Shown here in pieces: positions 28,403-37,446 of a DNA stretch of 64,000 nt (its first letter is position 1; each line of letters opens with the position of its first letter). The notes below the pieces were generated by a model. It was not told the origin of the DNA. It saw only the letters and a program-made list of their open reading frames with translations, and made no database searches. Made by a program: the position numbers and the translations under genes. The DNA comes from Bradyrhizobium sp. 138 (GTDB lineage Bacteria > Pseudomonadota > Alphaproteobacteria > Rhizobiales > Xanthobacteraceae), in assembly GCF_023074075.1 (NCBI RefSeq), contig NZ_JADPKT010000002.1:1-64000 (forward strand), given 5' to 3'.

Positions 28403-29230
28403 CTAGCGGCGGAACGGATAGGCCAGTTGGCCCCCGAACTCCTTCGGCATGGTCGCTTCGTCCTTGCCATAGTCCTGCGGCAGCCGTCCCTCCGGCATGC
28501 GGAAGGTGCCGAACAGCACGTCCCAGATCGGGAAGGTCCCGGCGAAATTGGTGTTGCCACCCTCTTCGAGCGAGGTGTGGTGCCAACGGTGGAAGACCGG
28601 CGTTGCCAGCAAATATCTGAACGGTCCGAAGGTCCAGTTCAGGTTGGCGTGCACGAAGGCCGAATGGAAGGTGGTGAATGGGCCGACCCAGATCATGACG
28701 TTCGGAGAGATGCCGGCCATCAGCAGCACGACGTCGACGCTGATCGTCCCGAGCACGAGATTGACGGGATGGAAGCGGGCCGCGGAAATCCACCCGATTT
28801 CCTCCGACGAATGATGGACGGCGTGGTACTTCCAGAAGCCGCCGTCATGGAACAACCGGTGCAGCCAATACAGCATGAAATCAGACAGCACCAGGAATAG
28901 CAGGGCCTGCACCCACAGGGGCAGCTCCGACAGCGGGCCGTGGCCATTGTCGTAGAAGGCGATCAGCCCGTCGGCATCGTGGATGTTGAAGATGGCGCCG
29001 GCGCCGACCACCAGAAGTCCGATCCGCATGGTGCGGGCGAACACCGGAACGAAGAACCAGTAACAGATGTCGGTGACGATCTCCCGCTTGCGCCACCATG
29101 GCGCGCCGGGATTGCAGGCCCAGAAATGCTCGAGCACGGTGAACACGGCCGCTAGCACGAAGGTGACGGGGATCACCTTCACGATGGTCTCGCCGAGCAT
29201 CATGGCGACTTGCATGGGCAGGCTCGACAT
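28403..29230 (-). CDS. Sterol desaturase / fatty-acid hydroxylase family protein
   Basis: 275-residue membrane-bound di-iron enzyme. The His-box set is visible: HRLFHD, HAVHHSS and HRWHHTS, amid four or so membrane helices (VIPVTFVLAAVFTVLE, LLFLVLSDFMLYWL and others). Substrates are lipids, sterols or carotenoids; which one is unknown here. It sits between pilus genes but has no known role in pili, and a 154-bp gap separates it from the CpaC-N gene. Confidence 0.92.
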   Translation of the reverse strand: MSSLPMQVAMMLGETIVKVIPVTFVLAAVFTVLEHFWACNPGAPWWRKREIVTDICYWFFVPVFARTMRIGLLVVGAGAIFNIHDADGLIAFYDNGHGPLSELPLWVQALLFLVLSDFMLYWLHRLFHDGGFWKYHAVHHSSEEIGWISAARFHPVNLVLGTISVDVVLLMAGISPNVMIWVGPFTTFHSAFVHANLNWTFGPFRYLLATPVFHRWHHTSLEEGGNTNFAGTFPIWDVLFGTFRMPEGRLPQDYGKDEATMPKEFGGQLAYPFRR

Positions 29231-29499
29231 CGTCGCCTCTCTCGCGGATTCCGGTTGTCCTACGCCTACTCCGCTAAATTTAAGGGAGGGTGAAGCCGCC
29301 GCTGCGCTGACGATGCATCTGGAACTGGAGCGAATAACAGCCGCCGCCTTAAGGTGAAATTCACTTTGGGCGAAAGCATCGCGCCAGAATCGGATTTGCT
29401 CGTTCGGATTAACTCTACCGAAAGAGCTCGGCTCTCATGGTCGTCAGGTCAATGACGGCGCCGAACGAGGCGATCCCCACCCCAGATGGAGTTTTGTTC

Positions 29500-29664
29500 A
29501 TGAAGAACTTGATTGCACGTTTCGCGAAGGATGAATCCGGCGCCACCGCCATCGAATACGGTCTGATCGCCGCCGGCATCGCGCTGGCGATTATCACCGT
29601 CGTCAACAATCTCGGCACCACGCTGAACGCCAAGTTCACCTCGATCAGCACGTCGCTGAAGTAA
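29500..29664 (+). CDS. flp: Flp-type (type IVb) major pilin
   Basis: 54-residue prepilin: leader MKNLIARFAKDESG, then ATAIEYGLIAAGIALAII with Glu at +5 of the mature protein and the Tyr after it, the Flp signature. Processing by the CpaA peptidase is expected after ESG. The true start is ATG 29500 (GGAG upstream). Followed by a terminator, so the pilin can be expressed much more than the assembly genes. Confidence 0.95.
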   Translation: MKNLIARFAKDESGATAIEYGLIAAGIALAIITVVNNLGTTLNAKFTSISTSLK

Positions 29665-29687
29665 GCGACCGACGAACGACGGCAAAC

Positions 29688-29715
29688 GCCCCGGATCTCC
29701 GGGGCCTTTGTTTTT
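29688..29715 (+). terminator. Terminator of flp
   Basis: Perfect 8-bp stem GCCCCGGA/TCCGGGGC with a 2-nt loop, then CTTTGTTTTT, 23 bases after the flp stop. Confidence 0.88.
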
Positions 29716-29732
29716 GAAGACGGCGAGTTCCA

Positions 29733-29879
29733 GTGGCGTTGCGCGAGTACAGAACCGATGCCGCGGTTGCGGCAAGCGAGGCGGAGGCGGCACAGGCCGG
29801 CTCGCCGGTCTATTGGGTCTGCCTTGCGCTGCTGCTCGCAACAGTCGCCCTCGCCGCGCGCATTGCCAGCCTCTGGTGA
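29733..29879 (+). CDS. Possible small membrane protein (48 aa)
   Basis: GTG-initiated frame of 48 codons: a charged N-terminus (ALREYRTDAAVAASEAEAAQ) then one hydrophobic helix (VYWVCLALLLATVALAARI). It fills the space between the flp terminator and cpaA in the same direction. Shine-Dalgarno is weak (GGCGAG). The membrane pattern favours a real gene, but it could be chance in GC-rich DNA. Confidence 0.45.
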   Translation: MALREYRTDAAVAASEAEAAQAGSPVYWVCLALLLATVALAARIASLW

Positions 29880-29994
29880 GCGCGCGTTCGGCACCCGCGC
29901 GTCCCTCGCTGCCGTTGTCGGTTTGTTTAGCACTGCCGGCTAGCATCGCCCGACGCCAGTTCCCGCGGCAAACTCAGGCCTCAAGACGCAGCTC

Positions 29995-30519
29995 ATGATC
30001 CTCGACCTTGCGCGCCTTCTGCTCTTCCCGGCCCTGATGGCGTTCGCCGCCGCGAGCGATCTCTTCACGATGACGATCTCGAACCGGGTGTCGCTGGCGC
30101 TGGTCGCCGGCTTCTTCGCGCTTGCCCTCGCCGGTGGCATGGCACCTTACGAGATGCTGAGCCATGTCGGCGCCGGCGCGCTTCTCCTGGTCGTGGCCTT
30201 CACCTGCTTTGCGATGGGCTGGGTCGGCGGCGGCGATGCCAAGGTCGCGGCCTCGGTCGCGCTCTGGTTCGGGTTCGCGCAGTTGATGAACTTCCTGCTC
30301 TACGCCTCGCTGTTCGGCGGCGCGCTGACGCTGCTCCTGCTCCAGTTCCGGCAATGGCCGCTGCCCTATGGGCTGGCGGGTCAGGCCTGGCTTGCACGGC
30401 TGCACGCCAAGGAGAGCGGCATCCCCTATGGCATCGCGCTCGCCCTGAGCGCGCTGATGGTCTACCCGGAGACCGAATGGGTGAAGGCGATCGACCTCGC
30501 TCACCTCGCACTGCGCTGA
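29995..30519 (+). CDS. cpaA: Prepilin peptidase CpaA/TadV
   Basis: 174-residue A24 aspartic protease in the inner membrane with six or so helices. The catalytic Asp are in AAASDLFTMTISN and in GGGDAKVAA (the GxGD motif). It cleaves the Flp prepilin and TadE-like pseudopilins; the N-methylating domain of PilD is absent, as usual in Tad systems. Starts MILDLARLLL. Confidence 0.94.
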   Translation: MILDLARLLLFPALMAFAAASDLFTMTISNRVSLALVAGFFALALAGGMAPYEMLSHVGAGALLLVVAFTCFAMGWVGGGDAKVAASVALWFGFAQLMNFLLYASLFGGALTLLLLQFRQWPLPYGLAGQAWLARLHAKESGIPYGIALALSALMVYPETEWVKAIDLAHLALR

Positions 30520-30647
30520 ACGCACCGGGTAAACCCGGCGTTAAGACGATTTAGATACGCCTCATTAACCATGCTTTGACGAATAGCTGGTCAACTGCCG
30601 ATTACGGCGGCGGCAGCGTCGCGGCGTTTTGTTGGAAAGTGAAGCGT

Positions 30648-31445
30648 ATGAATAGGGCACGCATTGTCGTCCTGACGGTCGCCATCTGCGCCGGCGGCGT
30701 CGCCGCGTACCTGGCCAGCGGCTCGGACAATTCTGCGCCGCCTCCGGCTCCGGTCGCGCAGCTTCCGACCGTCGACGTTCTCGTGGCCAAGACCGACATC
30801 GGCCTCGGCCAAACCGTGAAGCTGGAAGACGTGCAGTGGCAGACCTGGCCGGCCGCGACCGCCAGCGCCACCTTCATCCGCCGCAACGAGCGTCCCGAGG
30901 GCGCGACCCAGGTGACCGGCTCGATTGCGCGCGCCCCCTTCATTCAGGGTGAGCCGATTCGCGACCAGAAGTTGGTCAAGGCCGAAGGCTCCGGTTTCAT
31001 GGCGGCAATCCTGCCCACCGGCATGCGGGCGATCTCGACCGAAATCTCGCCGGAGACCGGCGCAGGCGGCTTCATCCTGCCCAACGATCGCGTCGACGTC
31101 CTTCTCACGCGCCGGCTGAAGAACCCGGACCAGAGCGGCGGCGCCCCCGAGGTCGTCTCCTCCGAGATCATCCTGGCCAATATCCGCGTCCTCGCCATCG
31201 ATCAGGCACCGAAGGAGAAGGACGGCCAGAACACGGTGGTCGGCAAGACCGTCACCCTCGAGCTCAATCCCGCGCAGACCGCAACGTTGTCGGCGGCCCG
31301 CCAGAGCGGCACGCTGTCGCTGGCGCTGCGCAGCATCGTCGACGTCAAGATGAGCGAAATCACGCTCGATGACTCCGCGCAGAAGCGCGACGGTGTTTCG
31401 ATCATTCGCTACGGCATTCCAAGTCAGACGGCGAAGGCACGATGA
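30648..31445 (+). CDS. cpaB: Flp pilus assembly protein CpaB/RcpC
   Basis: 265 residues: one N-terminal membrane helix (IVVLTVAICAGGVAAYLA), then a SAF-like domain (VDVLVAKTDIGLGQTVKLEDV) and the RcpC domain with GMRAISTEISPETGAGGFILPNDRVDVLLT. Periplasmic partner of the secretin. The start ATG 30648 follows GGAAAGTGAAG. Its stop overlaps the cpaC start (ATGA). Confidence 0.95.
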   Translation: MNRARIVVLTVAICAGGVAAYLASGSDNSAPPPAPVAQLPTVDVLVAKTDIGLGQTVKLEDVQWQTWPAATASATFIRRNERPEGATQVTGSIARAPFIQGEPIRDQKLVKAEGSGFMAAILPTGMRAISTEISPETGAGGFILPNDRVDVLLTRRLKNPDQSGGAPEVVSSEIILANIRVLAIDQAPKEKDGQNTVVGKTVTLELNPAQTATLSAARQSGTLSLALRSIVDVKMSEITLDDSAQKRDGVSIIRYGIPSQTAKAR

Positions 31446-32932
31446 AGACAGTCGATATGAAATGCAGGGTGGATTTGGCGACGATGCGAACCTCCATGGT
31501 CCGCGCCCTGTCGTTTTCGGCCGCTATCGCGCTGGCGCTCAACCCGGTCCTGCCCCCCGTGGTCGCTGCCGATTACCGCCCCGCGGCGTCGGCCGCGGCC
31601 GACGGCCAGATGAACGCGCGCTTCCTCTCGCTCGGCGTCGGCAAGTCCATCGTGATCGACCTGCCGCGCGACATCAAGGACGTGCTGGTCGCCGATCCCA
31701 AGATCGCCAATGCGGTGGTCCGCTCGGCGCAGCGCGCCTATATCATCGGCGCCGCGGTCGGCCAGACCAATATCGTGTTCTTCGATTCCGCCGGTCAGCA
31801 GATTGCGGCCTACGACATCGCGGTCAAGCGTGACCTCAACGGCGTGCGGGCCGCGCTGAAGCAGATCCTGCCCAATTCGGACATCCAGATCGACGGACTC
31901 GGCGACGGCATCGTCCTGACCGGCACGGCGGCGAATCCGATGGAAGCGCAGCAGGCCAACGATCTCGCCGCGCGCCTGGCCGGCGGCGCCGACAAGGTGG
32001 TGAACTCGATCGTGATCCGCGGCCGCGACCAGGTCATGCTCAAGGTGACGGTGGCCGAGGTCCAGCGCAACATCGTCAAGCAGCTCGGCATCGACCTGAC
32101 CGCCAACCTCAACTACGGCACCTCCGTGGTGACCTTCTCCAACTCGAATCCGTTCACGGCACTCGGCAAGAACCTCGTGGACGGCAACAATCTGACCACG
32201 AAGTTCGGCGCCGCGCCGTCGGTGCAGGCCACCCTGCGCGCGATGGAAACCGCGGGTGTGATCCGCACGCTGGCCGAACCGAACCTGACCGCGATCTCCG
32301 GCGAATCCGCAACGTTCATTGCCGGCGGCGAATTTCCGGTCCCGGCAGGCTATGCGTGCGATCCCACCACGCATGTCTGTACCACCCAGATCAGCTTCAA
32401 GAAGTTCGGCATCTCGCTCAACTTTACCCCCGTGGTGCTGAGCGAAGGCAAGATCAGCCTGCGGGTGATGACCGAGGTCTCCGAGCTTTCGAACGAAAAT
32501 GCGATCACACTGTCGCAGGCCGTGACCTCGACGTCGGTGAACTCGCTGACGGTGCCCTCGATCAGGACCCGCCGCGCGGAGACCTCGCTGGAAATTCCCT
32601 CCGGCGGCGCAATGGCGATGGCCGGCCTGATCCATCAGCAGACCAAGCAGGCCGTCAGCGGACTGCCGGGACTGATGCAGCTCCCGATCCTCGGCACGCT
32701 GTTCCGCAGCCGCGACTTCGTCAACAACGCGACCGAGCTGGTCGTGATCGTGACGCCTTACGTCGTTCGCGCGGTGGCGCCGAAGGATCTGTCGCGACCG
32801 GATGACGGCTTTGCCCCGCCAGCGGACCCGCAGGCCCAGCTGATCGGCAACATCAACCGAATCTACGGTGTGCCTGGACGGACCGAGCCGGCCAAGAACT
32901 ACCGCGGCACTTACGGCTTCATCACCGACTGA
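31442..32932 (+). CDS. cpaC: Tad secretin CpaC/RcpA
   Basis: 496-residue outer-membrane secretin: signal peptide (LSFSAAIALALNPVLPPVVAA), pilus N-domain (about 60-130), a BON-like domain (about 135-205), and the secretin barrel with VRTLAEPNL-type block (IRTLAEPNLTAISGESATF), VPSIRTRRAETSLEIPSGG and GLPGLMQLPILGTLFRS. It forms the pore for the Flp pilus. Translationally coupled to cpaB by a 4-base overlap. Confidence 0.96.
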   Translation: MKTVDMKCRVDLATMRTSMVRALSFSAAIALALNPVLPPVVAADYRPAASAAADGQMNARFLSLGVGKSIVIDLPRDIKDVLVADPKIANAVVRSAQRAYIIGAAVGQTNIVFFDSAGQQIAAYDIAVKRDLNGVRAALKQILPNSDIQIDGLGDGIVLTGTAANPMEAQQANDLAARLAGGADKVVNSIVIRGRDQVMLKVTVAEVQRNIVKQLGIDLTANLNYGTSVVTFSNSNPFTALGKNLVDGNNLTTKFGAAPSVQATLRAMETAGVIRTLAEPNLTAISGESATFIAGGEFPVPAGYACDPTTHVCTTQISFKKFGISLNFTPVVLSEGKISLRVMTEVSELSNENAITLSQAVTSTSVNSLTVPSIRTRRAETSLEIPSGGAMAMAGLIHQQTKQAVSGLPGLMQLPILGTLFRSRDFVNNATELVVIVTPYVVRAVAPKDLSRPDDGFAPPADPQAQLIGNINRIYGVPGRTEPAKNYRGTYGFITD

Positions 32933-32952
32933 TGCGGAACGGGGACCTCACG

Positions 32953-33687
32953 ATGATCACAAGACCACCCCAGCTTCGCAAACGCGCCATCCGCCTCGGT
33001 GGCGCGCTGGTCGGCATGGCGCTCGCGCTCGGCGGCTGCCAGCACGACGAAGTCGTCACCGCCTCCATTCCCGACGACTACAAGCAGCGCCATCCGATCG
33101 CGATCGAGGAGCAGAACCGCTCGATCGTCGTCTTCGTCGGCCATGCCCGCGGCGGATTGACCGCCGCCCAGCGCGCGGACGTGATGGGTGTCGCATCGGC
33201 ATGGTTGCACGAAGGCACGGGCGCCATCCGTATCGACGTGCCGTCCGGCACGCCCAACGCGCGTCCGGTCGCGGACACGATGCGTGAAATCCAGGCGATG
33301 CTGGCGGGCGCAGGCGTTCCGCCGCGCGGCGTGAACATTCGTCCCTATCAGCCGGAAGACAAACGTTTCCTGCCGCCGATCCGGCTCACCTATTCCAAGA
33401 TCGCCGCGGTCGCGGGTCCCTGTGGCCTGTGGCCGGAGGACATCGGCCCTTCGATGAAGAACAAGAGCTGGTTCGAGAACAAGGACTACTACAATCACGG
33501 CTGCGCCTATCAGCGCAACCTCGCGGCGATGGTCGACAATCCGTCGGACCTCGAGCAGCCGCGACCTGAAACGCCGTCCTACACGGCCCGCCGTATCACC
33601 GGCCTCGAGAAGTATCGCAAGGGTGTGACGACCGCGACCACCTATTCCGACTCCGACAAGGCCAAACTCAGCGACACCGGCAAATGA
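32953..33687 (+). CDS. cpaD: Pilus assembly lipoprotein CpaD
   Basis: About 244 residues. Lipoprotein signal ending ALGGC, then the CpaD domain (YKQRHPIAIEEQNRSI, FVGHARGGLTAAQRADV, FENKDYYNHGCAYQRNLAAMVDNPSDL). Thought to aid secretin assembly. ATG 32953 has GGGGAC in front; ATG 32932, overlapping the cpaC stop, is the alternative start. Its stop overlaps cpaE (ATGA). Confidence 0.93.
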   Translation: MITRPPQLRKRAIRLGGALVGMALALGGCQHDEVVTASIPDDYKQRHPIAIEEQNRSIVVFVGHARGGLTAAQRADVMGVASAWLHEGTGAIRIDVPSGTPNARPVADTMREIQAMLAGAGVPPRGVNIRPYQPEDKRFLPPIRLTYSKIAAVAGPCGLWPEDIGPSMKNKSWFENKDYYNHGCAYQRNLAAMVDNPSDLEQPRPETPSYTARRITGLEKYRKGVTTATTYSDSDKAKLSDTGK

Positions 33688-34952
33688 TCAGCTACGCTCG
33701 CCAGACACACGAAGAGCAGCCGGAAACAGTTCCTCCGCCGGTCGAGGAGCACATTGCGCCCGCGCCGCGCGTCTCCGTCCAGGCCTTTTGCGAGACCGTG
33801 GAGACTGCTGCCGCGGTCCAGTCGGCCGGCGAGGATCGCCGCCTCGGCAAGGCTCATCTGAAGATCCAGATGGGCGGTATGGCGGCCGCGGTCGAAGCTT
33901 ACCGCTCGGCTCCCACGCCGAACGTGATCGTGCTCGAGAGCGACGGCCGCAACGACCTCTTGGGCGGGCTCGACCAGCTCGCCACCGTCTGCGACGCCGG
34001 CACCCGCGTGGTCGTGATCGGCCGCATCAACGACGTCACGCTCTACCGCGAGCTGGTGCGTCGCGGCGTCAGCGACTATGTGCTCGCGCCGGTCGGCGCG
34101 ATCGACGTCGTGCGCTCGATCTGCAACCTGTTCTCGGCGCCGGAAGCCAAGGCGGTCGGCCGCATCATCGCCGTGGTCGGCGCCAAGGGCGGCGTCGGGG
34201 CTTCCACCATCTCCCACAATGTCGCCTGGGCGATCGCGCGCGACCTCGCAATGGACGCGGTCGTTGCCGATCTCGACCTCGCCTTCGGCACCGCCGGGCT
34301 CGACTACAACCAGGATCCGCCCCAGGGCATTGCCGACGCCGTGTTCTCGCCCGATCGCGTCGACACCGCCTTCATCGACCGCCTGCTGTCGAAATGCACC
34401 GACCATCTCAGCCTGCTGGCGGCGCCGGCGACGCTCGACCGGGTCTATGATTTCGGCACCGACGCGTTCGACTCCGTGTTCGACACGCTGCGCTCCACCA
34501 TGCCCTGCATCGTGCTCGACATACCGCATCAATGGTCGGGCTGGACCAAGCGCGCTTTGATCGGGGCGGATGACATCCTGATCGTGGCCGCGCCTGACCT
34601 CGCCAATCTGCGCAATACCAAGAACCTGTTCGATCTGTTGAAGGCCGCGCGTCCCAATGACCGACCGCCGCTCTACTGCCTGAACCAGGTCGGCGTGCCC
34701 AAGCGACCCGAAATCGCCGCCGCGGAGTTCGCCAAGGCGATCGAGAGCCAGCCGATCGTCTCGATCCCGTTCGAGCCGCAGATTTTCGGCTCGGCGGCCA
34801 ACAACGGCCAGATGATCGCGGAGATTTCCGCCAACCACAAGTCGATCGAGATGTTCCTTCAGATCGCCCAGCGCCTGACCGGCCGCAGCGAGACCAAGAA
34901 ACAAAAGTCGTCCCTGTTTTCACCCCTGATTGACAAGTTGCGGGGAAAATAA
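33684..34952 (+). CDS. cpaE: Pilus assembly ATPase CpaE/TadZ
   Basis: 422 residues: N-terminal receiver-like domain (about 60-150) and a ParA/MinD-like ATPase domain with the deviant P-loop AKGGVGASTISHNVAW, then DLDLAFGTAGLDYNQDPPQG. TadZ proteins localise the pilus machine to the pole. The 4-base overlap with cpaD implies coupled translation. Confidence 0.95.
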   Translation: MISYARQTHEEQPETVPPPVEEHIAPAPRVSVQAFCETVETAAAVQSAGEDRRLGKAHLKIQMGGMAAAVEAYRSAPTPNVIVLESDGRNDLLGGLDQLATVCDAGTRVVVIGRINDVTLYRELVRRGVSDYVLAPVGAIDVVRSICNLFSAPEAKAVGRIIAVVGAKGGVGASTISHNVAWAIARDLAMDAVVADLDLAFGTAGLDYNQDPPQGIADAVFSPDRVDTAFIDRLLSKCTDHLSLLAAPATLDRVYDFGTDAFDSVFDTLRSTMPCIVLDIPHQWSGWTKRALIGADDILIVAAPDLANLRNTKNLFDLLKAARPNDRPPLYCLNQVGVPKRPEIAAAEFAKAIESQPIVSIPFEPQIFGSAANNGQMIAEISANHKSIEMFLQIAQRLTGRSETKKQKSSLFSPLIDKLRGK

Positions 34953-34973
34953 GCCGCCGCATGGAGTTGTTAA

Positions 34974-36443
34974 GTGTTCGGTAAGCGTAGCGGAACAGAC
35001 ACCGACCTTCGGGCGCCCAAGCCCGGCGCCGTGTCGCCCGAGCCTGCCCAGGCTCCGGCGCCGACGGTGTCGCGCGCCCCGCCTCCGCCGGCCGTCGCCT
35101 CCCCGCCGCTTGCGCCTGCCAAGGCGCCGCCGCCTCCGGCCATGGAGAGCCGGCGTTCGGACAATTATTACGAGGTCAAGGCGACCATCTTCGGCGCGCT
35201 GATCGAGGCGATCGACCTCGCCCAGCTCGCCAAGCTCGATTCGGAGTCCGCGCGCGAGGAAATCCGCGACATCGTCAACGAGATCATCGCGATCAAGAAC
35301 ATCGTGATGTCGATCGCCGAGCAGGAGGAACTGCTCGACGACATCTGCAACGACGTTCTCGGCTACGGCCCGCTCGAGCCGCTACTGTCGCGCGACGACA
35401 TCGCCGACATCATGGTCAACGGCGCAAACACCGTCTACATCGAAGTCGCCGGCAAGATCCAGCGCACGGGAATTCGCTTCCGCGACAACCAGCAGCTCCT
35501 CAACATCTGCCAGCGCATCGTCAGCCAGGTCGGCCGGCGCGTCGACGAATCCTCGCCGATCTGCGACGCGCGCCTCGCCGACGGCTCCCGCGTCAACGCC
35601 ATCGTGCCACCGCTGTCGATCGATGGGCCGACGCTCACCATCCGCAAGTTCAAGAAGGACAAGCTGACGCTGGATCAGCTCGTCAAGTTCGGCGCGATCT
35701 CGCCGGAAGGCGCCGAGATTCTCCAGATCATCGGCCGCGTCCGCTGCAACGTGTTGATTTCCGGCGGTACCGGCTCGGGCAAGACCACGCTGCTCAACTG
35801 TCTGACCAATTACATCGAGCACGACGAGCGCGTCATCACCTGCGAAGACGCTGCCGAGCTCCAGCTCCAGCAGCCCCATGTGGTGCGGCTGGAGACCCGT
35901 CCGCCCAACATCGAGGGTGAGGGCCAGGTCACCATGCGCGAGCTGGTGCGCAACTGTCTGCGTATGCGTCCTGAACGCATCATCGTCGGCGAAGTCCGCG
36001 GCCCGGAGGCGTTCGACCTGCTCCAGGCCATGAACACCGGCCACGACGGCTCGATGGGGACGCTGCACGCCAACAACCCCCGCGAGGCGCTGTCGCGCTG
36101 CGAATCCATGATCACGATGGGCGGCTTTTCGCTGCCGTCACGCACCATCCGCGAGATGATCTGCGCCTCGATCGATGTCATCGTCCAGGCCGCGCGCCTG
36201 CGCGACGGCTCGCGCCGCATCACCCACATTACCGAGGTGATGGGCATGGAAGGCGACACCATCATCACCCAGGACATCTTCCTCTACGACATGGTCGGCG
36301 AGGACGCCAACGGCAAGATCATCGGCCGGCACCGCTCGACCGGCATCGGCCGCCCGAAGTTCTGGGAACGCGCCCGCTATTACGGCGACGAGAAGCGCCT
36401 TGCCGCCGCGCTCGACGCCGCGGAAGTGGCGCCCAAGACGTGA
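34974..36443 (+). CDS. cpaF: Tad pilus secretion ATPase CpaF/TadA
   Basis: 489-residue hexameric ATPase that drives pilus extension (and probably retraction). Pro/Ala-rich N-terminus (about 10-55), then the N-domain with [10 protein letters not shown] and [12 protein letters not shown], Walker [13 protein letters not shown], an Asp box ([12 protein letters not shown]), Walker [18 protein letters not shown] and the His box ([13 protein letters not shown]). Start is GTG 34974 after GGAG. Confidence 0.97.
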   Translation: MFGKRSGTDTDLRAPKPGAVSPEPAQAPAPTVSRAPPPPAVASPPLAPAKAPPPPAMESRRSDNYYEVKATIFGALIEAIDLAQLAKLDSESAREEIRDIVNEIIAIKNIVMSIAEQEELLDDICNDVLGYGPLEPLLSRDDIADIMVNGANTVYIEVAGKIQRTGIRFRDNQQLLNICQRIVSQVGRRVDESSPICDARLADGSRVNAIVPPLSIDGPTLTIRKFKKDKLTLDQLVKFGAISPEGAEILQIIGRVRCNVLISGGTGSGKTTLLNCLTNYIEHDERVITCEDAAELQLQQPHVVRLETRPPNIEGEGQVTMRELVRNCLRMRPERIIVGEVRGPEAFDLLQAMNTGHDGSMGTLHANNPREALSRCESMITMGGFSLPSRTIREMICASIDVIVQAARLRDGSRRITHITEVMGMEGDTIITQDIFLYDMVGEDANGKIIGRHRSTGIGRPKFWERARYYGDEKRLAAALDAAEVAPKT

Positions 36444-36459
36444 GCAGGTCAGCGACGCC

Positions 36460-37437
36460 ATGAACATACAGGTCCTCGCCCTCGCATTTCTCGCCACCGC
36501 AGCGGTCGGCGGCATCGCCTGGGTCTTCCTCTATCCGCTGCTCTCCGGGGAACGGAAGGCGGAAAGCCGACGCGCCTCGATCTCGCGTGCCGACGCGCCC
36601 GCGGCCAAGCAGAGCGAAAAGAGCCAGCGCTCGCGCCGCGAGCAGGTCGAGACGTCGCTGAAGGATCTCGAGGCACGGCGTCAGCAGGAGAAGAGCGTTC
36701 CGCTCAATATCCGCCTGTCCCAGGCGGGTCTCGACTGGACGCCGCAGAAATTCTGGATCGTGTCCGCCGTCGTGGCGGGCGTGCTGTTCGCGGCGGCCCT
36801 GTTCGTCGGGGGCGGCCTGCTCGGCGCTGCCGGTCTCGCCTTTGCCGGAGGTTTCGGTCTGCCACGCTGGGCCTTGAGCTTCCTGAAGAAGCGCCGGGAA
36901 GACAAATTCCTGAAGGCACTCCCCGACGCGGTCGACGTCATCGTCCGCGGCATCAAGGCGGGCCTGCCGCTGTTCGAATCGATCAAGGTCGTCGCTGCGG
37001 ACGCGCCCGAGCCGCTGCGCAGCGAGTTCCTGGCGATCATCGAGACGCAGGCGATCGGTATGCCGCTGGGCGAGGCTTGCTCCCGGCTCTACGATCGCAT
37101 GCCGCTGCCCGAAGCCAACTTCTTCGGCATCGTCATCTCGATCCAGCAGAAATCGGGCGGCAACCTCTCCGAGGCGCTGGGCAACCTCTCCAAGGTGCTG
37201 CGCGACCGCAAGAAGATGAAAGAGAAGATCCAGGCGATGTCGATGGAAGCCAAGGCCTCGGCCGGCATCATCGGTTCGTTGCCGCCGATCGTGATGTTCC
37301 TCGTCTATCTCACGACGCCGCACTACATCTCGCTGCTTTGGACTCATCCCACCGGCCAGCTGATGCTGGTCGGCTCCGTCGTCTGGATGTCGATCGGCAT
37401 CATGGTGATGAAGAAGATGATCAATTTCGATTTTTGA
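36460..37437 (+). CDS. tadB: Tad inner-membrane platform protein TadB
   Basis: 325-residue T2SSF-domain protein with an N-terminal helix (LALAFLATAAVGGIAWVFLYPLL), a cytoplasmic basic region, the T2SF domain (DAVDVIVRGIKAGLPLFESI...) and C-terminal helices. The start ATG 36460 (MNIQVLAL) is preferred over the in-frame ATG 36400, which overlaps cpaF. Partner of TadC. Confidence 0.94.
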   Translation: MNIQVLALAFLATAAVGGIAWVFLYPLLSGERKAESRRASISRADAPAAKQSEKSQRSRREQVETSLKDLEARRQQEKSVPLNIRLSQAGLDWTPQKFWIVSAVVAGVLFAAALFVGGGLLGAAGLAFAGGFGLPRWALSFLKKRREDKFLKALPDAVDVIVRGIKAGLPLFESIKVVAADAPEPLRSEFLAIIETQAIGMPLGEACSRLYDRMPLPEANFFGIVISIQQKSGGNLSEALGNLSKVLRDRKKMKEKIQAMSMEAKASAGIIGSLPPIVMFLVYLTTPHYISLLWTHPTGQLMLVGSVVWMSIGIMVMKKMINFDF

Positions 37438-37446
37438 CGGTGCCGC

